This document shows, in pieces, positions 50,192 to 58,998 of a stretch of 64,000 bases of DNA. A program made the translations under genes and the position numbers. This stretch comes from Bin55 sp965205965. Lineage in GTDB: Bacteria > Pseudomonadota > Gammaproteobacteria > Pseudomonadales > Azotimanducaceae. The stretch is from assembly GCA_965205965.1 (NCBI GenBank), contig CBDBHT010000007.1, forward strand, positions 62,001-126,000, in the 5' to 3' direction. How positions within the stretch are numbered: position 1 is the first letter of the stretch; every line of letters starts with the position of its first letter. The notes beneath the pieces were generated by a model that saw only the letters and a list, made by a program, of their open reading frames with translations, made no database searches and was not told where the DNA came from.

Positions 50192-50394
50192 AAGTCCCCC
50201 AACATAGCATAGGATTAGCATTCTACCGTAAAGGGAGTATTTTCGACTACCTATTTTCTTTAATATGATCGGGGGAGCGGATTGAAACGCAAAACGGCGT
50301 CGCCTCTCTACTTAAAAACCACATCTCCCCTAGCTAGAATCTCGACCAGCTATAGACTACACTGGCCGTTAAGGAGCAACTTTAATATCTCAAA

Positions 50395-51027
50395 CTACTG
50401 CTTACGTGCGAGGAGGCCCCTTGCAACGCTGGTTTGATCTTTCACGGTTCCCTGATAACCAGTCATCACGGCATTCACGATTTCGCGCAATTCGTACAAA
50501 GATTCGTTAAGCTCTCGGTTGACGATAACGTAATCAAACTCGTGGTAGTGCGATATTTGTTCAAGTGCCTCCGACATTCGATGGGCAATTATTTCGTCCG
50601 AATCCTCCCTGCGCGATCTCAGTCGGCGTTCCAGCTCTTCATAGGTCGGAGGCAGGATATAAATACTGGTTGCAGGGATACCTGACTTTCGTACCTGTGC
50701 CGCACCTTGCCAATCTATATCAAGCACGGGATATCGGCCTTGGCAAAGCTCAGCCTCCACCCACGATTTATTCGTTCCGTATCGATATCCAAAAACTGTC
50801 GCGTATTCCAGAAATTGACTGTCTTTTTCGAGGTTTTCAAATTCCTCGTCCGTTACGAAATGATAGGCGGTAACGTCGTATAGGGAGACCCGGCGCGGTC
50901 GTGTAGTATGCGAAATGGAAAAATCGAGACGATCGTCGAGTTCGATCAGAGCGCGAACCAGCGATGTTTTACCAACGCCAGATGGTCCAGTGACAACGAA
51001 CACTCGGCCAGAGCAAGGTCCTTCCAA
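50395..51027 (-). CDS. gmk: Guanylate kinase
   Basis: 210 residues. It phosphorylates GMP to GDP with ATP. The P-loop GPSGVGKTSLVRAL is at residues 14-27. GMP-binding residues lie in SISHTTRPRR and EYATVFGYRYGT, and LDIDWQGAAQV and the lid segment RLRSRREDSDE follow. 203 bp upstream of rpoZ on the same strand, 5 bp downstream of the yicC-type gene. Confidence 0.96.
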   Translation of the reverse strand: MEGPCSGRVFVVTGPSGVGKTSLVRALIELDDRLDFSISHTTRPRRVSLYDVTAYHFVTDEEFENLEKDSQFLEYATVFGYRYGTNKSWVEAELCQGRYPVLDIDWQGAAQVRKSGIPATSIYILPPTYEELERRLRSRREDSDEIIAHRMSEALEQISHYHEFDYVIVNRELNESLYELREIVNAVMTGYQGTVKDQTSVARGLLARKQ

Positions 51028-51032
51028 ATCAA

Positions 51033-51890
51033 TTACTCGATATTTTGAGCCTGTTCGCGTACTTGGTCGATAAGAACCTTGAGGTCAACGGCAAGTAGTG
51101 AACATTTATGATGTATGGCCTTCGATGCTAGGGTGTTAGCTTCCCGCCCCAACTCCTGAGCAAGGAAATCCAGCCTTCGGCCGTGAGGTCCATCGCTTTT
51201 AAGACAATCGCAGACCTCGCCTACGTACAGCTTTAGCAGATCTAGCTCCTCATTGAAATCGGAGCGCTGAGCGTACATGGCAACTTCTTGCTCAAGACGA
51301 GCGGGATCAACATCAACCGTCGCATTGAGTTTTGCTAGGCGTTCCTGTAGCCTAGCGCGAACGAGATCAGACTGGTATTGTCCATCTTCCCGGACTTGAC
51401 GAATGATCAATTCGATTTCGGCAACTTTAGATCTCAACACCTTTTCCAATTCTGCACCTTCGCGTTCTCGTTGCAATTTAAGCTGCTGAATCGCGTCGGC
51501 GAATTTTGACGTCACCAGATTGACCAGCTCGTCACAATTACCGGGTGCACTAACTAAAATACCGGGCCAGTGTATCAATTCCATTAGATCCAACGTGGCC
51601 ATGTCGGGTACGTTGCGTTGGACCTCACGGATCATTTCTAAAAGGTTAGTGAGACGGGCAGTATCGACTCGTTGAGGCTGCTCCGTTGCAACGTCCGAAA
51701 TGTGGAGCGTTGCCGTTATTCGACCACGATGTATGGATCTGCGTACGATCTCGCGCAACGAGGGTTCGGCCGCGGAGAGGGTTTTGGGTAGATTGAACGA
51801 AACGTCAATGGATCGATTGTTGATAGACCGCAGTTCCCACGTGAAGTTGTCGTGCCCAACCCGGGCAAATGCCGTCATGCTCGCAATCAT
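51033..51890 (-). CDS. yicC: YicC-family endoribonuclease
   Basis: 285 residues. The YicC family has been linked to RNA degradation. N-terminal MIASMTAFARVGHD and WELRSINNRSIDVSFNLP are diagnostic, as is the C-terminal HKCSLLAVDLKVLIDQVREQ with EANTLASKA. Adjacent to gmk and divergent from rph, as usual in gammaproteobacteria. Confidence 0.92.
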   Translation of the reverse strand: MIASMTAFARVGHDNFTWELRSINNRSIDVSFNLPKTLSAAEPSLREIVRRSIHRGRITATLHISDVATEQPQRVDTARLTNLLEMIREVQRNVPDMATLDLMELIHWPGILVSAPGNCDELVNLVTSKFADAIQQLKLQREREGAELEKVLRSKVAEIELIIRQVREDGQYQSDLVRARLQERLAKLNATVDVDPARLEQEVAMYAQRSDFNEELDLLKLYVGEVCDCLKSDGPHGRRLDFLAQELGREANTLASKAIHHKCSLLAVDLKVLIDQVREQAQNIE

Positions 51891-51940
51891 TCGAGAGATT
51901 TTAACCTCTTATAATGGCTTCTTTGCATTAACCGTTCATC

Positions 51941-52663
51941 GTGGGAGTACGCGCTATTTTCGCTAACCGACCCGACCTTCGCCCATTTGATCAAATCCGT
52001 CCCATTCAAATAACGCGAAATTTCGTCAAATACCCTGCGGGATCAGTGTTAGTTGAATTTGGCGATACGCGGGTGATCTGCACCGCAACGATCGATACAA
52101 GCGTGCCTAGATTTCTTCGGAATACCGGAAAAGGATGGGTCACCGCTGAGTACGGCATGTTGCCAGGCGCGACGGATACGCGCACCGACCGAGAGGCGAG
52201 TCGCGGGAAACAATCTGGTAGAACTGTAGAGATCCAGAGGTTTATTGGCCGCGCTCTTCGTATGGCTGCAAATCTGGACGAAACAGGGGAAATAACCATC
52301 AGGATTGATTGCGACGTAATTCAAGCTGATGGAGGTACACGCACCGCTTCCATCACTGGAGGGTGCGTAGCCTTATACGATGCGTTACAGCAGATCTCGC
52401 CAAGTGCCTTTAACGGTTTGGTAGCAGCAGTTTCGGTAGGCGCAGTAGCAGGGCAGCCGGTCGTCGACTTGGAATACGCGGAGGATTCTATCGCTGATAC
52501 TGACATGAACGTCGTCATGAAGGAAGGTGCGGGATTCATTGAGATCCAGGGAACCGCCGAACTCGAAGCGTTTCCCCGTGAACGTCTAGATACAATGCTG
52601 TCGCTTGCTGAGAGCGCGATCGATGAGATTTTCTTGATACAGCGAAAGGTAATTGGAAATTGA
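51941..52663 (+). CDS. rph: Ribonuclease PH
   Basis: 240 residues. Phosphorolytic exoribonuclease that trims tRNA 3' ends. Visible: NFVKYPAGSVLVEFGDTRVI, GWVTAEYGMLPGATDTRTDR, SGRTVEIQRFIGRALR and the catalytic IDCDVIQADGGTRTASITGG. Start MGVRAIFANR at 51941. Divergent from yicC; its stop overlaps the pyrE start. Confidence 0.96.
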   Translation: MGVRAIFANRPDLRPFDQIRPIQITRNFVKYPAGSVLVEFGDTRVICTATIDTSVPRFLRNTGKGWVTAEYGMLPGATDTRTDREASRGKQSGRTVEIQRFIGRALRMAANLDETGEITIRIDCDVIQADGGTRTASITGGCVALYDALQQISPSAFNGLVAAVSVGAVAGQPVVDLEYAEDSIADTDMNVVMKEGAGFIEIQGTAELEAFPRERLDTMLSLAESAIDEIFLIQRKVIGN

Positions 52664-53298
52664 GCGAAATAAGGTCGGCTTTTTTTGACGACATGATTGA
52701 TCAATCGGTACTACGGTTTGGCGATTTCGTACTGAAATCAGGTCGTCCCAGTCCATATTTTTTCAACTTGGGCAACATTTCAAGCGGAGTGGCAATTAGA
52801 AGATTGGGCGATGCATATGCTGCTCGTATCGAAGAATTATCTCTTTCGCCCACTGTGCTTTTTGGACCTGCGTATAAGGGAATCCCTTTGGTTGTAACCA
52901 CTGCTGTGTCACTGGGTTCAACTGGGATGGAAGTGGACATTGCATATAACCGCAAAGAGGCGAAGGGACATGGAGAGGGCGGTGAACTAATTGGAGCCGC
53001 ATTAGGCGGCGAACGTGTGTTGGTTATTGATGATGTGCTGAGCGATGGAGCCACCAAGATCGAAGTGGCGGAAATTATCGCTAATGCCGGAGGGACTCTG
53101 CTCGGTGTATTGGTGGCTTTTGATCGCCAAGATCGTATAGAAGACCCATCGGCAAATGCTGCTGAGGTGCTTGAATCTCGCCTCGGTGTTCCGATTGCTA
53201 GCGTCGCCCGATTAGACGACCTTATTGAATACATGAAAGTGAGTGGGAAACACGCCGATGTTATCAAGTCGCTGATTCAGTATAGATGCGACTCTTAA
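52660..53298 (+). CDS. pyrE: Orotate phosphoribosyltransferase
   Basis: 212 residues. Joins orotate to PRPP in pyrimidine synthesis. Visible: LKSGRPSPYFFNLG, FGPAYKGIPL, NRKEAKGHGEGG and the PRPP motif VLVIDDVLSDGATK, where Ser replaces the commoner Thr. The start is TTG at 52660, overlapping the rph stop by 4 bases (TTGA); the in-frame ATG 11 codons later would cut into the conserved region. This rph-pyrE order is classical. Confidence 0.95.
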   Translation: MSEIRSAFFDDMIDQSVLRFGDFVLKSGRPSPYFFNLGNISSGVAIRRLGDAYAARIEELSLSPTVLFGPAYKGIPLVVTTAVSLGSTGMEVDIAYNRKEAKGHGEGGELIGAALGGERVLVIDDVLSDGATKIEVAEIIANAGGTLLGVLVAFDRQDRIEDPSANAAEVLESRLGVPIASVARLDDLIEYMKVSGKHADVIKSLIQYRCDS

Positions 53299-53314
53299 AC
53301 ATTCTTAGACGCCA

Positions 53315-53721
53315 CCTCGTACCAATGCGCCAGATTATGCTGCAACGCCATGATCCGTCGTCGCCCCGAGGTGCCGCTCATCGAACTGCAGCATCGGCTG
53401 ATATTTAAACGCGAACAGAGCCAAGACCACACATCAGGTTGTCCGTCAGCGTGTGACGGCAGCACCGACCCGCCTCCTCGATCCGCTCAAAACGTTCGCG
53501 CACCCGGCCAACAGCCCCGGCGCACTCAGGTGCTTGCGCACCTTACGCAAGTCTCTCGGTGTTGCTTCCATGCGGGCACTCCATCTTCCAATGGCCATAT
53601 GGTAGTGCAACCAGGACCGCACCGAGCACCGAAATCAACCTAAAAGTCCGCGACGACTATCGCATTCCAAGTCCCAAAACCCCTGCTATGACGGGGTCTT
53701 TTCATTCACGGGGAATTGCTG
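53315..53721 (-). pseudogene. Decayed remnant of a family E element
   Basis: Matches 23735-24141 in scattered blocks (for example CAGATTATGCTGCAACGCC-like and CACGGGGAATTGCTG at 53707-53721). Minus-strand translation shows broken pieces of the transposase N-terminus. Heavily mutated; no intact frame. Confidence 0.65.
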
Positions 53722-53768
53722 CTACACCACACCGTTCCTCTACCAAAAAACGTTAAATAGCGTACAGA

Positions 53769-56042
53769 TTAGAATTTTCGTCTTACATCCAATCCCCACT
53801 CTCTCGGTGAGTTGATCATGCCGGTGAGGTTGTTGAAATCCACGCCTCCAACTAAAGACGTATCGTCGGTTATGTTCCGACCATAGATAGCACAGGTAAG
53901 TTTTTGGTCTCCTGTGGTCATGCCGAGTCTTACGCCACCTTCCAAAACCCCGTCATCGCGAAATTCCTCGCTTTCATAAAGCGTAAAACGATGGTCGCTG
54001 TGCCACATCCAGTCGGTTTGGAAGAATATAATCACGTTGCGAAACGGTTTATCGAAGCGTAGGAGAACATTCGCCATCCATTCAGGTGCGTAGTAGAGAG
54101 AGTTCCCGTCAATGGAAAACTCCCCATTTGGCAATTGCGGATCAGTTATTGTGCAACCTAGAAGCAGCATCGCGGAACCACAGCCGTTAACAGATAAACC
54201 GGGATCGTCAATACGTGTTGAGTTGTAGCTGACGCCTATGCTGGATAACCAGTTTTCATTGAGGTATAGATCAAGCTCCGTTTCGAAGCCGTGCCCCAAC
54301 GTGCGATCCGCGTTGATGAGTTGATTGATGTTTTCCGGTCCGCCCACCTTAGTCAGCTGCTGATTGGAAATTTGGTAGAGAAATGAACTGGTATTTAGCT
54401 GCATACGCCTGTTGAGATAGAGTCCTTTGAGTCCAATCTCAAGCGAATGATTAATCTCCGTGTCAGCAACGGAAATCATATCTTGGAACAGTAGTCGTCC
54501 TTGGACCGAAGGAGCGCGATGGCCACGAGCAAAGCGCACGTATAGGTTGATTTCTGGATTGATTTCGTAGAGGAAAGATACGTCGCCAGTAAATACACTA
54601 TCACTCGGTTCAACGGTTAGTGGACCAATTGGACCAACACCGAAAGACGACAGTGGTGACTGAGTCCGTTCCGACGTGAAATCCTTGCTATCACTTGAAT
54701 AACGCATGCCCCAATTGGTCGTTAGTCGATCCGTGAAATGAAGGTCAACGGTACCGAATAGTGCCCATGCAACGGTCTTTTGGATTTGGTGAACAAACCC
54801 ATTTTGCGAACCAGGTGAGAGTACTGAGTCGTAATTAATCGTTTCGATTTTGAATTTTTCTGAAAATCGATATGCTCCGACGCGCCATTGAAATCTACTT
54901 TCGTGCGAAAGGTTTTCTACTCGAAATTCCTGCGTAACCTGCTGGTGATCGGTAAGAGCATCGGAAGTTTGAGCATCGAATGGGATTCCTGGTTCGGGTC
55001 CGCTTGGTAAGACGCCTGCAAATACGGACCCGTAACCGCCATCGACGTCACCTCGTGAAATATTTTGGGGGATTGCATGACGGCCCGAGATGAACGTCAA
55101 GTTAACGCGATCAAACGAGTAGCGGATGGTCGTAGTGACCCCGCGCATCCGCTGATGCTGTGAACTGTAAAGTACGGCATCTTGGTATAGCTTCTCGCGA
55201 TCGAACCCACTTGCTAGTTCAGAAGTCCCCTTCTTAATCACGTTAGCGTAAAACAATGTCGGTGAACCGTCAGAATGGTTACGCCCGTGAACGTTCAACA
55301 GTGCACTAAAACGATTATTGGGTTGCCACGAAATTTGAACACGACCGGCCAACTCCTGATATCCACCTGTAGCGTTCTGAATCTCGTGCCCGGGTGCTAA
55401 ATTATCGACCCAATCTCGCATGCTCTGGAAGCGGAATGCAGCTCTACCCGTAATCGTGTTGTCATGGATGATTGGCCCTCCGTACGCTACGTCGATCTTT
55501 TTATATCCGCGTTGTCCGAAGCTTGTCAAAGCATAGCCTTCTCGTGTTACTCCCGGCTTATAGGATTCGATTTTGACAATGCCACCCGTGGTATTACGGC
55601 CAAAGAGAGAACCTTGAGGTCCGCGCAAAATCTCCACACTTTTTATGTCGAATAGCGGAAAACTTTTTAGTGCGGGGTTTTCTAAAACTACGTCGTCGTA
55701 TATCAACGAGACGGGTTGGGATGCGTTGATATCAAAGTCCGTATTACCAAGCCCTCGGATATAGAGTCGAGGGATCAGTCTTCCATTAGAACTTTCAGCA
55801 TACAAACTAGGCGAGCGACCTGCTAAATCTAGAATAGTAGCGTCGCCGGACAGAAGGTTACCTATAATTCTATCATCCATAGCTCCTACTGAAACGGCGA
55901 CCTCCTGAAGGCTTTGTGGTCGCTTTTGCGCCGTTACGATGACTTCTTCAATTATTTGAGCGGAAAGGCCATTTGATACCAGTATTGACAGGAACAGTAA
56001 TCCTGTGCTTACCGATCGAAGACTACTGTGACGTGGGCGCAT
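53769..56042 (-). CDS. TonB-dependent outer-membrane receptor
   Basis: 757 residues. Signal peptide at residues 1-28 (STGLLFLSILVSNGLSA). The TonB box region EEVIVTAQKRPQSLQEV is followed by the plug domain (PRLYIRGLGNTDFD, EILRGPQGSLFGRNTTGGIV). A 22-strand-type barrel ends in aromatic Phe. It imports a siderophore, vitamin, carbohydrate or other large substrate using TonB energy; the substrate is not determinable. It stands alone, without an adjacent regulator or uptake gene. Start at 56042 is ATG (MRPRHSSLRS). Confidence 0.92.
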   Translation of the reverse strand: MRPRHSSLRSVSTGLLFLSILVSNGLSAQIIEEVIVTAQKRPQSLQEVAVSVGAMDDRIIGNLLSGDATILDLAGRSPSLYAESSNGRLIPRLYIRGLGNTDFDINASQPVSLIYDDVVLENPALKSFPLFDIKSVEILRGPQGSLFGRNTTGGIVKIESYKPGVTREGYALTSFGQRGYKKIDVAYGGPIIHDNTITGRAAFRFQSMRDWVDNLAPGHEIQNATGGYQELAGRVQISWQPNNRFSALLNVHGRNHSDGSPTLFYANVIKKGTSELASGFDREKLYQDAVLYSSQHQRMRGVTTTIRYSFDRVNLTFISGRHAIPQNISRGDVDGGYGSVFAGVLPSGPEPGIPFDAQTSDALTDHQQVTQEFRVENLSHESRFQWRVGAYRFSEKFKIETINYDSVLSPGSQNGFVHQIQKTVAWALFGTVDLHFTDRLTTNWGMRYSSDSKDFTSERTQSPLSSFGVGPIGPLTVEPSDSVFTGDVSFLYEINPEINLYVRFARGHRAPSVQGRLLFQDMISVADTEINHSLEIGLKGLYLNRRMQLNTSSFLYQISNQQLTKVGGPENINQLINADRTLGHGFETELDLYLNENWLSSIGVSYNSTRIDDPGLSVNGCGSAMLLLGCTITDPQLPNGEFSIDGNSLYYAPEWMANVLLRFDKPFRNVIIFFQTDWMWHSDHRFTLYESEEFRDDGVLEGGVRLGMTTGDQKLTCAIYGRNITDDTSLVGGVDFNNLTGMINSPREWGLDVRRKF

Positions 56043-56224
56043 GAACGTGTATTTAGTGTCTGCGAGAAAGCCCGGCCGATTCTATCAAAGCGTTGATGAT
56101 TGCGGCATGGGAGGGTGTTTCGAGCTAAAATGCTGCGGGTGAAGATTGCCGTTGGAGGCGTTGAAATGGGTTGTTTTGAGGGTTTCAGAGGGGTCGGAGC
56201 GAATCTTCGTCAGCAATACGTCCG

Positions 56225-56374
56225 GCAGTCTGCGTCGTAGAAAAATCCTGATACATTTTTTAGGATGAATAGTTTGTAAACAACTCAGAATATAAAATGT
56301 ATACTTCATTAATACATATTTTAGGTGATCTTGCTTACTAAAGGGTGTTCCTACGTTTCTACGGCGCAGGCTTC
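56225..56374. mobile_element. 150-bp MITE (type 1), copy 3
   Basis: Begins GCAGTCTGCGTCGTAGAAA and ends CTACGGCGCAGGCTTC. Shares internal blocks GGATGAATAGTTTGTAAAC and CTTCATTAATACAT with copy 1. Same length, 150 bp. Confidence 0.75.
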
Positions 56375-56620
56375 CGGGGAGGGTGAGGCCTCGTTCGTGG
56401 CTCGGCGACAACGGCATCCGGGCCTTGGGATCGGCGGGGTCCATGCGTTGGAATGCCATGGCCTGGACCGGGTGCGCATGCATGCCCGGGAGGGGTTCGA
56501 ACGCACCGTCGGCATCTCGATCGTCGCAGTCAACCTGCATCGGCTCGGACGCCTGCTGCGGCAACAGATGGCGCGCCATCGCACGCATCACCCTATCGTC
56601 TAGCGGCCTAGCCGTCCCCC
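56375..56620 (+). pseudogene. C-terminal remnant of an IS5-like transposase
   Basis: The plus-strand frame VRMHAREGFERTVGISIVAV then NLHRLGRLLRQQM resembles the C-terminal end of IS5/IS1182-type DDE transposases. The upstream catalytic region is absent, cut by the MITE. Confidence 0.5.
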
Positions 56621-56699
56621 ACCAATGTCCGTCATGTCCGCCCCGAAAGAGCGGGAGAGCACCCTCCGTACTTGCTGAACCCTGGCAGTCTGCGACCGG

Positions 56700-57470
56700 C
56701 ACCTGCTAGTGAATGACTTGCGCCCGAGCTGAAACGACGCGGCGCGTCGTCCTGCCTGGGCGATGCTGTCATGGCTGGTGAAGGTGCTGCGAGCGGGGCT
56801 GGCCGCAGGTGGAGCTCGTGTTGCGCGGCGACAGTGCCTTTTGCCGATGATGGCGGATGCTGCGGTGGTGCGAAGCGCATGGCGTGCGCTATATCGTGGG
56901 AATGGCGAGGAACCCCCGCCAGCACCGGAAGGCGGGAGCGTTGCCCGAACGTGCTGCGCGGGATTACGGGGCCACGGGCAGGAAAAAACAGGAGAGTGTC
57001 AGATTTTCCGCGTATGAGATGCGGCGAAGATAGACAGTGGACTGCGTGAAGATGTCCTATTCCATCGGTCAAATAGGGACTTTGAATGCTACGATAGCCG
57101 ATTAACCGGAACAGGCCATACACGGAAAATCCGACACTCCTGGACAATGCCAGTTCGGTTCGGTGATCTACGGGACGCCCGCGGGGGCATGGAGAACCGC
57201 CTCAAGGACCAGCAGGTGGATCTCTCCGCCGATCGGACATCCTGTCACCGTTTCTGGTCCAATCAGTTCCGGCAGTTGCTGTCGGCTTTAGCCTATACCT
57301 TGGTGGAGGGATTGCGTCGCTTGGTATTTAGAGACACACGGTACTCGTCACTGCCAGCCCGAACCGCATCCGGCTAACCTTGTTGAGGACCGGTGCGGTG
57401 GTGCTGCGCAATACCCGCCGCATCCGGTTCCTGCTAAGCAGCACCTGCCCGCATTAGGAGTGTTGTTCCA
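56700..57470 (+). pseudogene. Decayed IS1380-family transposase (second type)
   Basis: Pieces across frames: VELVLRGDSAFC-like at 56810, CEAHGVRYIVGMARNPRQ, ERAARDYGATGRK, then GGMENRLKDQQVDLSADRTS (catalytic Glu block) and LLSALAYTLVEGLRRLV. Further on, TGAVVLRNTRRIRFLLSS is readable. Several stops and frameshifts. Clearly different from the IS1380 element at 58962-61675. Confidence 0.7.
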
Positions 57471-57501
57471 TACGGTTGCTGCTCCCGCCCTCCTGGACAC
57501 C

Positions 57502-58633
57502 CAATGGCATTCGGTTTGAGAAAAGTCGATCTGCGCCTTTGAGGGTTTTCTATAACCCATTGATTGACTGGGACTTGTTTCTGTTTTTTGGAGTGTTCAA
57601 AAAAAGGGGTTGCGTTGCGACATTTTTTTTGGCAAACTATGCTGTATGGAATTGTTTCGGACGGAAAGTGGATGGGTTCGAGAATCGTGGATCTGAAGTC
57701 GATCAGATTTTATGGCAGGCGACTGACCCGCCGTCGGATTTCGGACATTCAGAGGACGGTGGAGCTGTTTCCGTCCTTGAGTCGCGATGAACTGGCTTCG
57801 GCCATCTGCAGTCATCTTGGCTGGCGGACGCCGAAGGGCGGGGAAAGCCCTGGATCCTGTCTACGGATGCTGCACGTGCACGTGATCCGGGGACTGCATG
57901 CGGTGTTCGGGATAAAGCGGAAAACCGGTGCCGACATTGACCATTTCATCCACGGCGACCGAGAGGATGTGGTGATGGAGATCGCCCCCCGCAAAGGCAC
58001 ACTCGCCACATGTGCTGCACACTGCCTTCGGCTGGTGAAATACCTCGTCGGCAAAACGGTCTTCATCCTCGGAACCACCCTGCTGGATTCGAAGCAATAC
58101 ACCATCCCGCAACTGGCGGAGCGGTATCGCGCAAGATGGGGCGTGGAAGAATGGTACAAGGTGTCCAAACAACGGATGGAGGTGGAAGACTTCCATGGAC
58201 CAAGCGAGCGGGGAGTGAAACAGAAACTCTATGCCGGCTTCCCCCTGAACGCCATGACCCGGCGGTTCTCCGGTCACGGCGACCATCGATGGAACGAAAG
58301 CCCGCACGAACATGGCAAGCCGCGCAAGCAGACCCATTTCAAGCACGGACTGGCGATGGTGGCGGCCGACATCGAGAGCCTGTTGCTGAAGCAGGCATCC
58401 GCGCTACAGGAAACGGTCACCCAGGTGGTTCGCGACATCATCCGATGCCGACAACGACTCCGGCCCGGCAGATCCTTCGAACGACGATCCCGAAAACCCG
58501 TGAAGATGTGACAGCGAGGGAGAAGACTGCAAGCAAAAACTGCTGATTAACTCAACATAGGACTGGCATTCCATACAGGAGTGAAGGGCACTTCCTTAAA
58601 CGAATGACAATGATCACTAAACGAATGCCATTG
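57502..58633 (+). mobile_element. IS4-family deletion derivative (family A), copy 4
   Basis: 1132 bp, CAATGGCATTCG termini, flanked by a perfect 10-bp target duplication CCTGGACACC (57492-57501 and 58634-58643). Confidence 0.92.
57672..58511 (+). CDS. Internally deleted DruA-N-domain/IS4 fusion protein
   Basis: 279 residues from ATG at 57672 (MGSRIVDLKS), uninterrupted. It has the N-terminal winged-helix-like module (TRRRISDIQRTVELFPSL, LASAICSHLGWRT), the deletion joint HVHVIRGLHAVFGI, and then the IS4 C-terminal part with YRARWGVEEWYKVSK and HKHGL-type tail sequence, ending KPVKM. It lacks the blocks carrying both catalytic Asp residues. It is the only one of the four copies that reads through without a stop. 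It might bind the terminal repeats without cutting; needs a complete transposase in trans for movement (inference). Confidence 0.7.
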   Translation: MGSRIVDLKSIRFYGRRLTRRRISDIQRTVELFPSLSRDELASAICSHLGWRTPKGGESPGSCLRMLHVHVIRGLHAVFGIKRKTGADIDHFIHGDREDVVMEIAPRKGTLATCAAHCLRLVKYLVGKTVFILGTTLLDSKQYTIPQLAERYRARWGVEEWYKVSKQRMEVEDFHGPSERGVKQKLYAGFPLNAMTRRFSGHGDHRWNESPHEHGKPRKQTHFKHGLAMVAADIESLLLKQASALQETVTQVVRDIIRCRQRLRPGRSFERRSRKPVKM

Positions 58634-58793
58634 CCTGGACACCTCCTGATCGTCACCGAGTGCCTGCCACGACGCGTTGACCAACAATGGGGGTAAAGGG
58701 GAGGGATATCCACAATAATCTGCAAAACTGTGCCTGAACATCGAATCATGGGCGACATGCAGAGGTCGGAATCCTGGTGACCGCTCCGAACTG

Positions 58794-58836
58794 AAAAATA
58801 GCCCCATCTCGCACTGCTCATGCGACATTGGGGCTA
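58794..58836 (-). terminator. Intrinsic terminator of the pilin 3 gene
   Basis: On the minus strand, a stem formed by TAGCCCCA and TGGGGCTA, extended by TCGCA/TGCGA, is followed by TTTTT. It overlaps the pilin stop codon (58834-58836). Confidence 0.85.
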
Positions 58837-58998
58837 GTCGATAAGGATGTTCAGATCATGGGTACTATTAATAGTATTTCTTGTACAACCAGTTTCGGTA
58901 TCATCACCGCCTACGTATCCGGAAATGGTACTGCCGGCCTCAATCTGGAGTGTTGTGTTAGCCCGGATTTCTCATAACCAAGTCGAAAATGATGTTTT

